From: an uncultured Methanolobus sp.
GTDB lineage: Archaea; Halobacteriota; Methanosarcinia; Methanosarcinales; Methanosarcinaceae
Length of the DNA stretch: 64,000 bases
Direction: 5' to 3'
Assembly: GCF_963667555.1 (NCBI RefSeq)
Contig: NZ_OY763421.1
Coordinates: 3,179,562 to 3,243,561 of the forward strand
Within the stretch, counting starts at the first letter, position 1. Every line of letters begins with the position of its first letter. The notes under the pieces are model-generated. The model made no database searches. It was not told where the DNA came from and worked only from the letters and a program-made list of their open reading frames with translations. Of this stretch, positions 44,821 to 54,953 are shown piece by piece. The translations under genes and the position numbers were made by a program.

Positions 44821-45702
44821 TCATGCAATGGCTTTTTCCGTATAATGACCCTCGTGGCCAGTGCAAAGGATACCTGAAATATCATTGAATAATTCTGCCT
44901 TATAACTGTTGTACTCGCCTAGCTGACAGCGCCCGGTTCTGTCAGTTCCGTGGAAATCTGACCCGCCAGTCATGATAAGTCCCTGTGAGGCGCACAATTT
45001 GTACATTGTCAGGACCTGGTCTCGGCTGCTGTTCGCATAGAATACTTCAAAGCCATCCAGTCCGCATCTTATGAGCGACTCGGACATATATGGGAGCAAT
45101 GGCAGGCTGTTGCTTTGTTCCAGTGTTCTTAGCAGGTGAGCACATACAGCTTTACCGCCTGCTCCATGAATCGCTTTAATAGCCTTTTTAGCGGGAAATT
45201 TTTCAATTGAGATCTCAAGAGGTGTGTTCTCTGACAACCACATATTGTGGAAATCATAATTGCTCATCCCTTTATTCAGCACTGACAGGGCGATGTCATG
45301 TTTTGTGATAATTCCCTTTGCATTGTCCAGGGCTGAGTAGTCTATCTCCATATCATACGCTTCAAGTGCGGAGCAGACTTTTCTGCAATATTCCTTTGCA
45401 TTCTGCTTTGCGTGGTCGGTCATTCGGAGAAGGCCGTAGTCATCCTGATCGAAATTATATCCGAGTATATGTACTTCAATACCTGAATATTCGGTATCGG
45501 TTGTAAGTTCGATTCCCGGGATCAGGGTAATGTTCTGTTTTTCGCATTCCCATCTGGCTTCACACAGTCCGTCCACTGTGTCATGGTCGGTAATACTCAG
45601 GATCTTTAACCCTTTGTTCTTTGCAAGTCTTACCAGTTCAGCCGGATCAAGGTCTCCGTCAGAATAACATGTATGGGTATGCAGGTCTGCTAAATTAGCT
45701 AT
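44821..45702 (-). CDS. PHP-domain phosphoesterase with unusual start codon
   Basis: The PHP metal site runs through the frame: ADLHTHTCYSDGDLDP with the HxH motif, ILSITDHDTVDG, AHLLRTLEQ and the C-terminal GGSDFHGTDR. The family resembles archaeal PHP proteins annotated as DNA polymerase III-type phosphoesterases or 3',5'-nucleoside bisphosphate phosphatases. The in-frame stop is at 45723-45721, and no ATG, GTG or TTG occurs before the HxH motif; the first GTG (45576) would remove it. AAGGTGA lies five bases before an ATA at 45702-45700, with an ATT one codon earlier, so a rare start or a mutated ATG is likely. Confidence 0.8.
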   Translation of the reverse strand: MANLADLHTHTCYSDGDLDPAELVRLAKNKGLKILSITDHDTVDGLCEARWECEKQNITLIPGIELTTDTEYSGIEVHILGYNFDQDDYGLLRMTDHAKQNAKEYCRKVCSALEAYDMEIDYSALDNAKGIITKHDIALSVLNKGMSNYDFHNMWLSENTPLEISIEKFPAKKAIKAIHGAGGKAVCAHLLRTLEQSNSLPLLPYMSESLIRCGLDGFEVFYANSSRDQVLTMYKLCASQGLIMTGGSDFHGTDRTGRCQLGEYNSYKAELFNDISGILCTGHEGHYTEKAIA

Positions 45703-45891
45703 AATGTCACCTTCGCTGTCTTAATGTTTTTTCATTGAAACAAGATTATATATAATTATTCTATGTAGAATATAGTGGTCATGATATCTATATATTGGTA
45801 TGATGCAAAAACTCTGAAAGAAAAAATAATGTCAAAACGAATTTCAAAAATAAAAGGGAAATGATTCTGATAAATGATCGATGGAAGGAGT

Positions 45892-45914
45892 GATATGAGG
45901 AATTTCCTCATATC
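45892..45914 (-). terminator. Hairpin directly after the glnK stop codon
   Basis: On the minus strand GATATGAGG-AAATT-CCTCATATC forms nine perfect pairs, beginning within two bases of the TGA. The T-rich run comes only later (CCCTTTTATTTTTG), so the 3' end may form farther downstream. Confidence 0.55.
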
Positions 45915-45915
45915 C

Positions 45916-46248
<333 letters not shown>

Positions 46249-46258
46249 TCATCTCACC

Positions 46259-47455
46259 TCAGGCTGTTGTAGATTCTCCATGCTGGGATATATCAAGTCC
46301 AACATATTCTTCTTCTTCGCTTACACGCAGTCCCATTGTCTTGTCTATTATTATGGCAAGTATATAGGTCATAACGAATGCATATATCATTGCTACTGAT
46401 GCGTCAAAGAGCTGTACAAGGAACTGGTGTGTGTTTCCGTAGATAAGTCCGTCAACTCCGCCAACTGCTGCGCTTGCAAATATTCCGGTTGCGATTGCGC
46501 CCCAGAATCCTCCCATGCCGTGTACTGCCCAGGCGTCAAGACTCTCGTCAAGTCCCTTGCGTACACGGAAGAGAAGTGCTCCGTAACAGAGAAGTCCGGC
46601 AAAACCACCGATAACAATAGCAGCCATTGGACCAACGAAACCGGATGCTGGTGTGATGGCTACAAGACCTGCAACAGCTCCACTGATAAGACTCAGTGAA
46701 CTTGGCTTACCCTTTATCCATGAAGCGAGCATCCAGGTGATAGCTCCTGCTGCTGCGGATACATTTGTAACTACAAGTGCATTGACCGCAATTCCATCTG
46801 CTGCAAGTGCGCTTCCTGCGTTGAATGCGAACCAGCCGAACCAGAGCATTGCTCCGCCAAGGAGGGTTGTTGTGATATTCTCCGCTTCCATGCTGTATTT
46901 TCCAAAACCTACACGGTTGCCGATCACAAGTGCAAGTGCGAGTGCACCGAATCCTGAACTGATGTGAACAACTGTACCACCGGCAAAGTCAAGAGCACCA
47001 AGCTCTCCTGCCCAGCCGCCCCCCCATGCCCAGTGGGCAAGCGGATCGTAAACGATAGTTGTCCAGAGTACACCGAGTACCATAAATGAACTTAATTTTA
47101 CACGTTCTGCCACACCGGATGTAAGAATTGCCAGTGTAACACCTGCGAAAACGAGCTGGAATACCATGAACAACATGTCAGGGATGCCGTCACCGTCAAG
47201 ACCTACACCTTTAAGGCAGAGGTAGTCAAGTCCTCCGATGAATCCTGAAATATCAGATCCGAAGGAAAGTGTGTATCCTACTGTTACCCACTGGATACTG
47301 ACGACAGCAAATGAAATGAAAGACATTGCTATCATGGAAATTATGTTTTTACTACGTACCATTCCGCCGTAAAAGAGCCCAACACCCGGGGTCATCAGCA
47401 TTACCATGGCGGTACAGATGATTATAAAGGCAGTATCTCCTGTATCGATTGCCAC
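46259..47455 (-). CDS. amtB: Ammonium transporter
   Basis: A 398-residue Amt/Mep/Rh channel with eleven hydrophobic segments. The N-terminal [20 protein letters not shown] and the signature [21 protein letters not shown] (with the pore His) are clear, and a second pore His is in [20 protein letters not shown]. It starts with GTG at 47455 behind GGTGATCTAA. No N-terminal signal peptide, as expected for archaea. Forms an operon with glnK and is likely induced on nitrogen limitation. Confidence 0.96.
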   Translation of the reverse strand: MAIDTGDTAFIIICTAMVMLMTPGVGLFYGGMVRSKNIISMIAMSFISFAVVSIQWVTVGYTLSFGSDISGFIGGLDYLCLKGVGLDGDGIPDMLFMVFQLVFAGVTLAILTSGVAERVKLSSFMVLGVLWTTIVYDPLAHWAWGGGWAGELGALDFAGGTVVHISSGFGALALALVIGNRVGFGKYSMEAENITTTLLGGAMLWFGWFAFNAGSALAADGIAVNALVVTNVSAAAGAITWMLASWIKGKPSSLSLISGAVAGLVAITPASGFVGPMAAIVIGGFAGLLCYGALLFRVRKGLDESLDAWAVHGMGGFWGAIATGIFASAAVGGVDGLIYGNTHQFLVQLFDASVAMIYAFVMTYILAIIIDKTMGLRVSEEEEYVGLDISQHGESTTA

Positions 47456-47664
47456 TTAGATCACCTGTTTTTCTAAAATGCATTCTGTGATATGTTCCAT
47501 AGTTCCACCTATGTTTAAATAATGTAAATCGGATATCTGCAATACTCTTCCCTCTTCCTACTCGCTAATACTTAAAGATATCGATATAGGTTTGTTATTT
47601 TCAGATATTATATCTGTACAAAATCTTTAATTCCAGCAGAACCGTAAACAAAATGGGGTTAATT

Positions 47665-47865
47665 ATGACTTCAAAAGAAGCTATTGTAGAAATCAGTAAA
47701 GACGGTCCTTATATTGTAAAGAACATGTCCTCTCTTGTAAATTCCAAAGGTGAACAACTTAAAGTTCAGCCGGTAATGGCACTTTGCAGGTGCGGGGGAT
47801 CAGGAAACAAACCTTTCTGTGACGGCTCACACATTAAAACAGGCTTTAAGGATGATAAGAACTGA
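47665..47865 (+). CDS. CDGSH iron-sulfur domain protein
   Basis: A 66-residue single-domain protein with C41RC43 and FC52DGSH56, the three-Cys one-His ligand set of the [2Fe-2S] CDGSH (mitoNEET-type) family. Such proteins bind a labile, redox-active cluster. GGGGTTAATT precedes the ATG at 47665; an ATG at 47653 would add four residues. Confidence 0.9.
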   Translation: MTSKEAIVEISKDGPYIVKNMSSLVNSKGEQLKVQPVMALCRCGGSGNKPFCDGSHIKTGFKDDKN

Positions 47866-48028
47866 GCTTTAAAGTCATCAGATAATTCTTTTTTTCTTTT
47901 TTTAGCCCATACAAAGCCTATTTATTGGTAGATTAACTATAGCAAAGTCATACCGTTAATTTAAATGATATCTATAATATGTCTGTATATAGATATGTTT
48001 AGACATCGATTTCATGGAGATTCAATAA

Positions 48029-49363
48029 ATGGCAATCCATCCTATAGAATACCGTTACGGCACAGATGAGATGAAATTCGTCTGGAGCGAGGCAAACCGC
48101 CTGGAAAAAATCATGAAAGCTGAGGCTGCTCTTGCCAGGGCTGAGGCTGATATCGGACTTATTCCTAAGGAAGCTGCAGATATAATAGAAAGCAGCATTG
48201 GTTCAGTAGAACTTGAAAGGGTAAAAGAGATCGAGGACGAGATCCACCACGATATGATGGCTGTTGTACTTGCTATCTCTGAAAAGTGTCAGGAAAACGC
48301 TGACAAGTGGGTTCACTTCGGTGCAACCTCAAATGATATGCTTGACACTGCTACAGGTCTTCAGTTAAAGGAAGCAGTGGCTATTCTGGATGACAAGATC
48401 CGCAAGCTTCTGGATGTACTTCTTACCCAGGCAGAGAACAATAAGAACCTCGTATGCGCCGGAAGGACACATGGTCAGATCGGTGTTCCAACCACATACG
48501 GACTTAGATTTGCAATATGGGCATCCGAGGTTGCAAGACATATCGAGCGTCTGGAACAGCTCAAACCACGTCTTATCGTAGGTCAGATGACAGGTGCTGT
48601 AGGCACCCAGGCTGCATTCGGTAAGGACGGAATTGAGATACAGAAAAAAGTCATGCAGTATCTTGAGATCGGCTCAGTTGATGTTTCAAACCAGATCATC
48701 CAGAGAGACCGCCACGCAGAATTTGTAATGTGGATGGCAAACACTGTCACTACTCTTGATAAAATAGGTATTGAGATCCGCTCTCTCCAGAGAAGTGAGA
48801 TCGCAGAGGTTGAAGAGAGCTTCAGGAAAAAGCAGGTTGGCTCATCAACAATGCCACACAAGCGCAATCCTATCAAGTCCGAGCAGATATGCGGTCTTGC
48901 AAGGATCGTGCGTGCAATGATCGAGCCGGAACTCCAGAACAACACACTCTGGGACGAAAGGGACCTTACAAACTCCTCATGTGAAAGAATCGTATTCCCT
49001 GAAGCATGTGTATTGACAGATCACATCATAAAACTCGCAATAGGTGTTATCGAGAACCTTAGATTCTACCCGGAGAACATCCGCCGCAATCTTGACCTTC
49101 TCAGAGGTCTCAACATGGGAGAAGCAGTAATGATCGAACTTGCAATGCGCGGTGTCGGTCGTCAGGAAGCCCACGAGATTGTACGTTCCAGTGCAATGGA
49201 AGCCCACGAGACCGGAAAACACTTTAAGGACGTACTTCTGGCAAATCCTGAAGTTGCAAATTACCTGAGTGAAGAAGACATCATCAACCTTGTAGACCCT
49301 GACAGATACATTGGTACCGCAGTGGAACAGGTTGAAATGGTAGTCGCAAAACTGAAGAGATAA
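48029..49363 (+). CDS. purB: Adenylosuccinate lyase
   Basis: PurB (444 residues) cleaves adenylosuccinate and SAICAR in purine synthesis. N-terminal MAIHPIEYRYGTDEMKFVWS, the HFGATSNDMLDTATG and AGRTHGQIGVPTTYGLRFAI motifs, and the fumarase/ASL signature GSSTMPHKRNPIKSEQICGL are intact. The ATG at 48029 follows ATGGAGATTCAATAA. The last 60 bases of this gene recur as a fragment at 51470-51532 (see findings). Confidence 0.97.
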   Translation: MAIHPIEYRYGTDEMKFVWSEANRLEKIMKAEAALARAEADIGLIPKEAADIIESSIGSVELERVKEIEDEIHHDMMAVVLAISEKCQENADKWVHFGATSNDMLDTATGLQLKEAVAILDDKIRKLLDVLLTQAENNKNLVCAGRTHGQIGVPTTYGLRFAIWASEVARHIERLEQLKPRLIVGQMTGAVGTQAAFGKDGIEIQKKVMQYLEIGSVDVSNQIIQRDRHAEFVMWMANTVTTLDKIGIEIRSLQRSEIAEVEESFRKKQVGSSTMPHKRNPIKSEQICGLARIVRAMIEPELQNNTLWDERDLTNSSCERIVFPEACVLTDHIIKLAIGVIENLRFYPENIRRNLDLLRGLNMGEAVMIELAMRGVGRQEAHEIVRSSAMEAHETGKHFKDVLLANPEVANYLSEEDIINLVDPDRYIGTAVEQVEMVVAKLKR

Positions 49364-49382
49364 TTATCTCTTTTCCTTTTTT
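49355..49382. terminator. Palindromic hairpin overlapping the purB stop codon
   Basis: AAGAGATAATTATCTCTT (49355-49372) is a perfect 18-base palindrome containing the purB TAA. It is followed by TTCCTTTTTTAA. The gap to the convergent histidine kinase is only 27 bases, so it may serve both genes. Confidence 0.7.
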
Positions 49383-49390
49383 AAGATAAT

Positions 49391-51196
49391 TTATTCTTCA
49401 AACGGCAGGGTCAGTGTAAAATAGAATGTGCTCCCCTTACCAGGTTCACTTTTTAGTTCTAGTTCAGATCCCATTAGTTCAAGAAGTCTGCTGACTATTG
49501 TAATTCCTAATCCAGTACCACCATATTTTCGGGAAATAGAACCGTCTATCTGTGAAAAGGATTCAAATATAGTGGATTTATCTTTATCTGCAATTCCTAT
49601 TCCTGTATCCTGAATTGAAAATGTGATATTCATTTTATTTGTTTTGTCAGGAACGTTGCCAGTTTCAACTTTAAGATCTATCTCTCCGTCATTTGTAAAT
49701 TTAATAGCATTATCTAACAAGTTTCCCAGGATCTGTCTTAATCTGGCAGGATCTACAATTACAAAATGTGGAATATCATTTGATGCTTCTAAGTTTAGAA
49801 CAAGTCCCTTTTCGCCGGCTTTTGGCTCATAAAAGTTTGTGATTAATTCAAGTATGTGAACCAGATTTGTCTTTCCAGGATTAATTTCCATTTTTCCAGA
49901 CTCTATTCGTGAAAAATCGATAACATCATTTATCAGGTTCAATAACGAATTTCCGGAGTTATTTACTATTTCAATATAGTGTAATTTTGAATCATCTACT
50001 TCCATTTCCATCAAAATATCCGAAAAACCGATTATTAAATTTAAAGGTGTGCGTATTTCATGACTCATATTAGCAAGGAATTCTGTTTTGGCACGATTTG
50101 CCATTTCAGCACTTTCATTTGCTTCTTTTAATATCCTGTTTGTTTCAATCAGCTCTTTTTCTGCATTTTTACTATTAGTGATGTCCCTGATTACGAGCAT
50201 TTGTCCGAGCATGTTATCATTTCCTATGCTAAGCGGTAGGAAATCAACATTGAGCCATACAACATCGTTCTGTATTTTTCTCACAATTTCGATGGTATTT
50301 ACCTTATATTCGTCATTATTTTGTTCATTGTTAATGATCTCCTGCCATGAACACAATGCTTCTGAGATTTTTTTACCAATATCTTTGGACTTAATGTCCA
50401 GATATTTCATAGCAGAACTGTTACAATCAACTATTCGTTTCATATCATCAATTACTATTACTCCATCTGGCAATTTCTCAAAAAGAGCACTACGTGCCAT
50501 GGGTGTTATATCCAGTAATTTGTACCTTGTCAATCCAATGTATATCAACAACGAAGTAAAGGTAAGTGAATAAGGCATCAGGTCCAATCCCGGAGGAAAT
50601 ATTCCGAAATGATAAAAGATAAGTGATACAAAAGGAACAATTACTCCTATGATCACAACACTTACCTGTTTTCTTAAAGCAGGAGTTACTTCCAACCACA
50701 TTTTTAGTAAAAGGATCTGTCCTATGATTATACAGGAGAAATTGTAGGCCTGCTGAACGAAATGCCATACTCCAGGTTCAAATGTTAATGCAGGAAATAT
50801 TCCATTATGTCTCATGACCAGTTCCTTATAGTAGAAAGTATGCTCTCCGATGGTAAAAACAAGAATCATGGTAATAAAAGGAATTATTATCAATGCAATG
50901 AGCGTTGATGTATTCAACCATCTTTTTTTTCCAGTGTAGTTGATTGCAAATATAAGGAAAAAATAAGGAATGAACGGAACTCCTGTATATTGTAGTTTAT
51001 AATATATCAGGGCGGTATCATAATTAATAGTGGATATTTCAAGTGCATAAAAAAATGAATAAATTATACTGCAGACCAACAACAGCGAGAATGAAGTAGT
51101 ACCAAATGCATCTCTATACTTTCTGATCTGGTATAGCATTATACAGAGTATAAACGCCAAAGCCAGTAGTGGAAGTGCATAGTAATTCAGATACAT
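49391..51196 (-). CDS. Membrane sensor histidine kinase (7TM-PAS-HisKA-HATPase)
   Basis: A 601-residue kinase. Seven hydrophobic segments fill residues 1-225 (start [20 protein letters not shown]), the 7TM sensor of archaeal kinases. A PAS domain follows (about 235-345, [20 protein letters not shown]). The phosphoacceptor helix is [20 protein letters not shown], and the ATPase has the N box ([17 protein letters not shown]), DTGIGIADK and [10 protein letters not shown]. It ends after the ATPase, without receiver or HPt. It is paralogous to the kinase at 54954 along its whole length. Its response regulator is not adjacent. Confidence 0.93.
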   Translation of the reverse strand: MYLNYYALPLLALAFILCIMLYQIRKYRDAFGTTSFSLLLVCSIIYSFFYALEISTINYDTALIYYKLQYTGVPFIPYFFLIFAINYTGKKRWLNTSTLIALIIIPFITMILVFTIGEHTFYYKELVMRHNGIFPALTFEPGVWHFVQQAYNFSCIIIGQILLLKMWLEVTPALRKQVSVVIIGVIVPFVSLIFYHFGIFPPGLDLMPYSLTFTSLLIYIGLTRYKLLDITPMARSALFEKLPDGVIVIDDMKRIVDCNSSAMKYLDIKSKDIGKKISEALCSWQEIINNEQNNDEYKVNTIEIVRKIQNDVVWLNVDFLPLSIGNDNMLGQMLVIRDITNSKNAEKELIETNRILKEANESAEMANRAKTEFLANMSHEIRTPLNLIIGFSDILMEMEVDDSKLHYIEIVNNSGNSLLNLINDVIDFSRIESGKMEINPGKTNLVHILELITNFYEPKAGEKGLVLNLEASNDIPHFVIVDPARLRQILGNLLDNAIKFTNDGEIDLKVETGNVPDKTNKMNITFSIQDTGIGIADKDKSTIFESFSQIDGSISRKYGGTGLGITIVSRLLELMGSELELKSEPGKGSTFYFTLTLPFEE

Positions 51197-51416
51197 GATT
51201 TTTTCTTCTATTCATGGCAGCTTTTGAACATGTAACCAGATCTAAAAGTCAATGTTACTTTACTCTAAGTTAAAATCTGATAATTTCCTAAGCCCGCCAC
51301 TTACTTATATATTTCTGCAAATATGGTATAACATGCTATTTATATTTTTGTAAATCTCTAATTTACTATGCTTTTCTAAATTAGAAATTTAGTTAAAAAC
51401 CAAAAATGCATTTAAT
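51197..51416. other. Upstream region of the first histidine kinase
   Basis: 220 A+T-rich bases, presumably the promoter of the kinase on the minus strand. The last part resembles the sequence next to the uvrA 3' end only weakly. No ORF. Confidence 0.4.
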
Positions 51417-51469
51417 TCCAGCATTTTCTTCAGGAATTGTCCTGTATAGAAAATGATGTTCTTTGAAAC
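51417..51469 (-). pseudogene. uvrA 3'-end remnant (duplication scar)
   Basis: On the minus strand this reads [18 protein letters not shown], against [18 protein letters not shown] at the end of uvrA (57897-57953). The orientation is the same as in uvrA. The stop codon is lost. About seven differences in 53 bases. It joins the purB fragment at 51469/51470. Confidence 0.9.
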
Positions 51470-51532
51470 TGACAGATACATTGGTACCGCATGGAACAGG
51501 TTGAAATGGTAGTCGCAAAATTGAAGAGGTAA
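51470..51532 (+). pseudogene. purB 3'-end remnant (duplication scar)
   Basis: TGACAGATACATTGGTACCG and the following bases repeat the last codons of purB (49310-49363), including the stop, with one base lost (CCGCATGG for CCGCAGTGG) and a few substitutions. The orientation is as in purB. The hairpin after it is kept (51524-51541). Confidence 0.92.
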
Positions 51533-51556
51533 TTTCCTCTTTTGTTTTATTTTAGA
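51524..51556. terminator. Conserved copy of the purB hairpin
   Basis: AAGAGG-TAATTT-CCTCTT (51524-51541), followed by TTGTTTTATTTTAG. Compared with the original (AAGAGA...TCTCTT), both bases of one pair have changed (A-T to G-C), so pairing is preserved. Confidence 0.6.
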
Positions 51557-51788
51557 TTAATTCTCTATTTAATTGGTTAAATCATATTATCTTTGAATCT
51601 TTATTTTTGAGTCATGATCAATTAGAAAAATGTATATATGTTTAGGTAAATTATAAAATAGTACCGTAGGGTATGATTCTTTCTATAGAATTTTTTGCTC
51701 TATCTACTAATTGTAATGGTTTATATATTCATACTGTTTCAGGTATTTACATATAACTCATCAATTTTATTATTGCGGGCTGATTATT
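51557..51788 (+). promoter_or_regulatory. A+T-rich upstream region of the PHP-ATPase gene
   Basis: About 230 bases after the scar. AATTATAAAATAG at about 51650 and TTTATATATTC at about 51720 could be TATA boxes. The binding site before the ATG at 51789 is weak (GGGCTGATTATT). Nothing else seen. Confidence 0.35.
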
Positions 51789-54700
51789 ATGTTAGATTAT
51801 TCTCGTGGTTCTGAATGGCGCAGGTGGGATTTGCATATTCATACTCCAGGTACATTAAAAAATGATCAATTTCAAGGTAGCAATCTTGACGAAAAATGGA
51901 ATCGGTACTATGGGGATATTAATAATTATATCGAAGAAGGAAATTGTAGGCAAGACATTGCTGTTATTGGTGTAACAGATTATATTTCAATAGATAATTT
52001 CAAAAAAATAAAGTCTGATGATAGACTTCCTGACTCAATTAAGTTAATTATACCTAATGTCGAAATGCGAATATCTCCTATAACTGGTTCTGGAATACCA
52101 ATTAATATTCATTGTTTGTTTAATCCAGATATTGTTAATGAATTAGAAAATCGTTTTTTTGCAAAACTCAAGTTTGATTATGGAGATACTAATTATTCAG
52201 CTGCTAGAAGTGAATTAATTAGGTTTGGAAGAGATTTTGAAGGTAATCCTACTCTTGATGAAAATGTTTCTATCAAAAAAGCAAAAGAACAATATGTAAT
52301 TTCATTTAAAAGTCTAAAATCTATATTTGATGAAGATGTAGATTTACGTAATCAGACCATAATTGTTGTTTCAAATAAATCAAATGATGGAGCAAGTGGA
52401 TGTACAAATCATTCTGATTTTTTTATAAATCTTGAGGGTGGTTCACGTCGTAGCCAATTAGAAGCATCTAGACAATCGATTTATAAGCTATCAGATGCGA
52501 TTTTTTCCTCAAACAATAATGATAGGCAATATTTTATAGGCAATGGTCCTGATACAAAAGAAAAAGTAATTTCAAAGTGTGGCTCTTTAAAGCCTTGTTT
52601 ACATGGTTGTGATGCTCACTCAAATGATAAGATATTTAATCCTGACATGAATCGTTATTGTTGGATTAAGGCTGACCCTACTTTCCAAGGACTAAAGCAA
52701 GCTATCCATGAACCAGAAGATCGTTTTTTCATAGGTGAAATGCCAGATGTGTTGGTTCGTGTAAATGGCGATAAAACTCGTTATATCAAGAATGTATATT
52801 TATCTACTTGTGATGAAATTGAAGTGCCTGATCAAATATGGTTCAAAGATTTAGAAATTCCTCTTAGTAAAGAATTAACGGTTATAATTGGAAACAAAGG
52901 AAGTGGAAAAAGTGCTATTGCAGATATAATTGGTTTATGCGCTGATGCTCAGCACCAGGACCATTTTCTATTTTTACATAAAAACAAGTTCAAAAAAAGA
53001 GGTTTTGCAGAGAGGTTTTGTGCAAATATGCAGTTTGAAAGTGGTATTCGTACAACTGCTCGAAAACTTGACTATAATATTATAGGTACAGACGAATCAA
53101 AAGTACAGTATCTTCCACAAAACTATTTTGAAACAGTTTGCAATGAGATTACTGAAGCTACTTCTTTTAGAAACGAAATTGAAAATGTAGTTTTTCAGTA
53201 TGTTCCAGTAGAGGAAACCCTTAATTCTAAATCATTCAAAGAGTTAATTGAATTAAAAACATCTAGTGTAGAAAAAGAAATCATCTCTATTATTTCTAAA
53301 ATAACATTGTTAAATAGAGATATTATAGATATGGAAGATAAAAGTAATTCTTCTTACATTAAGAGTATAGAAAGTAAACTATTGTCTATTAAAGAAGAAT
53401 TGGAAGTACATGAGGTAAATAAACCATTAAATCCACAAAAAGAAGATTCAGAATCTAATTCAGATGATAATGAAAATGTCCAGCAATCACCTGAGTTAAA
53501 AGAATGGACTGATAAACTTGAAAAAGCCAAACTTGATATAGAAAACTATGAAAATGAATTATCTTCAATTAATTTGTCTATTGAGAAATTGATAAACTTT
53601 AAACGAGATATAAATACTTTTTATCAGGACGCCACAGACTTTATAGAATCAAAAGCAGATATATGTAGGGAATTTGGTTTCACCTTGAATGAAATTATTT
53701 CTATCTCTAAAAATGTATCTATCATTAGTATTGCTATTAAGGAATATGAAGTAGATAAAATAATGATAAAGTCTATTTTAGGTACCACTGAAATCGATGA
53801 CTTATTAGTATATGATGACTTGCCTTTAAGAGCAAAAAAAATAAAATGTGAAACTGAAATTAAGGCAATTCAAACATCGTTGAATAAAGCTGAACAGGAG
53901 TATCAAAAGTACTTATTAGATTTAAAAAAGTGGGACGAAAGGAAGGAAGCTCTTATAGGTAACTCTAATTTGCCAAACAGCATTAAGTTCTATGAAGCAG
54001 AACTACATTATATTGTCAATAATCTTTCATCAGAGTTACATGCTAAAAGGCAAGAAAGACTTAGGTTGAGTTCTTTAATTCATTCAAAAAAAGCAGAAAT
54101 TAAAGATTTCTTTGATCAAATTGGCGAAAATATTTCTGTCAAATTAAAAGACTGTGAAGTTCAAAATCTAACTATTCAAAGTTCATTAGTTTTATCTTCC
54201 GATTTCAATGATGAGTTTCTAAATTTTATCTCTAAAAATAAATCTGGTTCATTTTATGGCACTGAAGATGGACTGAAAATTCTAAAAGAGTATATAGCTA
54301 ATATTGATTGGAATTTGCAAGATTCATCAATGTCATTCTTAGAATGGGTAGTTGATTCTCTTGAGAATGACAAAAGAAATGGAGTCACGGAAAAAGATAG
54401 ACATCGATTTATTGGAGACCAAGTTAAAAATAGAGAATCTTTTTATGACTTTATTTTTTCTCTAAAATATCTGAAACCTATCTATGAACTTCAAAAAGAT
54501 GGTAAAAACATTGAGGCTTTGTCCCCGGGTGAAAAGGGAGCAATGCTATTAGTTTTCTACCTTGTTTTAGATAAAAGCACGGTTCCATTAGTTATTGATC
54601 AACCAGAAGACAACTTAGACAATAACAGTGTCACAAAGATACTTGTTCCTTTTATTAAGCAAGCCAAAAAAAGAAGACAAATTATAATGATTACCCATAA

Positions 54701-54893
54701 TCCGAATTTAGCTGTTGTTGCGGACGCAGAACAAGTTATTCATGTAGATATAAATAAGGAAGAAGGAAATTGTTTTTCATTTGTATCTGGTAGCATTGAA
54801 AATCCTCTCATTAACAAGTCTATTGTAGATGTATTAGAGGGAACAATGCCAGCGTTTAATACTCGAAAGAGCAAGTACCATGAAGAAAAATAG
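51789..54893 (+). CDS. PHP-domain/SMC-like ATPase (TrlF-like), candidate defence protein
   Basis: A 1034-residue protein. The N-terminus WRRWDLHIHTPGT with H16 and H18 is a PHP-type metal motif, with further PHP-like GVTDYIS and GCDAHSNDK. Walker A is GNKGSGKS at residues 368-375; a long charged coiled-coil region follows (about 460-800); then EALSPGEKGAMLLVFYLVL (ABC-type signature), Walker B VIDQPEDNLDN with D937, and an MITHNPNL switch. So a nuclease/phosphatase-like head is fused to a Rad50/SMC-like ATPase. It resembles proteins named TrlF-family ATPases, often found in variable regions. Its codons are visibly more A+T rich than the neighbours, and it interrupts a duplicated kinase locus, which indicates acquisition. 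A role in phage or plasmid defence is inference. Confidence 0.8.
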   Translation: MLDYSRGSEWRRWDLHIHTPGTLKNDQFQGSNLDEKWNRYYGDINNYIEEGNCRQDIAVIGVTDYISIDNFKKIKSDDRLPDSIKLIIPNVEMRISPITGSGIPINIHCLFNPDIVNELENRFFAKLKFDYGDTNYSAARSELIRFGRDFEGNPTLDENVSIKKAKEQYVISFKSLKSIFDEDVDLRNQTIIVVSNKSNDGASGCTNHSDFFINLEGGSRRSQLEASRQSIYKLSDAIFSSNNNDRQYFIGNGPDTKEKVISKCGSLKPCLHGCDAHSNDKIFNPDMNRYCWIKADPTFQGLKQAIHEPEDRFFIGEMPDVLVRVNGDKTRYIKNVYLSTCDEIEVPDQIWFKDLEIPLSKELTVIIGNKGSGKSAIADIIGLCADAQHQDHFLFLHKNKFKKRGFAERFCANMQFESGIRTTARKLDYNIIGTDESKVQYLPQNYFETVCNEITEATSFRNEIENVVFQYVPVEETLNSKSFKELIELKTSSVEKEIISIISKITLLNRDIIDMEDKSNSSYIKSIESKLLSIKEELEVHEVNKPLNPQKEDSESNSDDNENVQQSPELKEWTDKLEKAKLDIENYENELSSINLSIEKLINFKRDINTFYQDATDFIESKADICREFGFTLNEIISISKNVSIISIAIKEYEVDKIMIKSILGTTEIDDLLVYDDLPLRAKKIKCETEIKAIQTSLNKAEQEYQKYLLDLKKWDERKEALIGNSNLPNSIKFYEAELHYIVNNLSSELHAKRQERLRLSSLIHSKKAEIKDFFDQIGENISVKLKDCEVQNLTIQSSLVLSSDFNDEFLNFISKNKSGSFYGTEDGLKILKEYIANIDWNLQDSSMSFLEWVVDSLENDKRNGVTEKDRHRFIGDQVKNRESFYDFIFSLKYLKPIYELQKDGKNIEALSPGEKGAMLLVFYLVLDKSTVPLVIDQPEDNLDNNSVTKILVPFIKQAKKRRQIIMITHNPNLAVVADAEQVIHVDINKEEGNCFSFVSGSIENPLINKSIVDVLEGTMPAFNTRKSKYHEEK

Positions 54894-54953
54894 CCTAAAT
54901 TAATTGATACTTAACTTTTTTAGTAAGCAGACAATTAGTACATATTTCCAATT

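Noticed and set aside
51400..51560. Possible insertion-sequence end next to the kinase
   Set aside because: The short repeated sequences turned out to match the ends of uvrA and purB, not a transposon; reported as a duplication scar.
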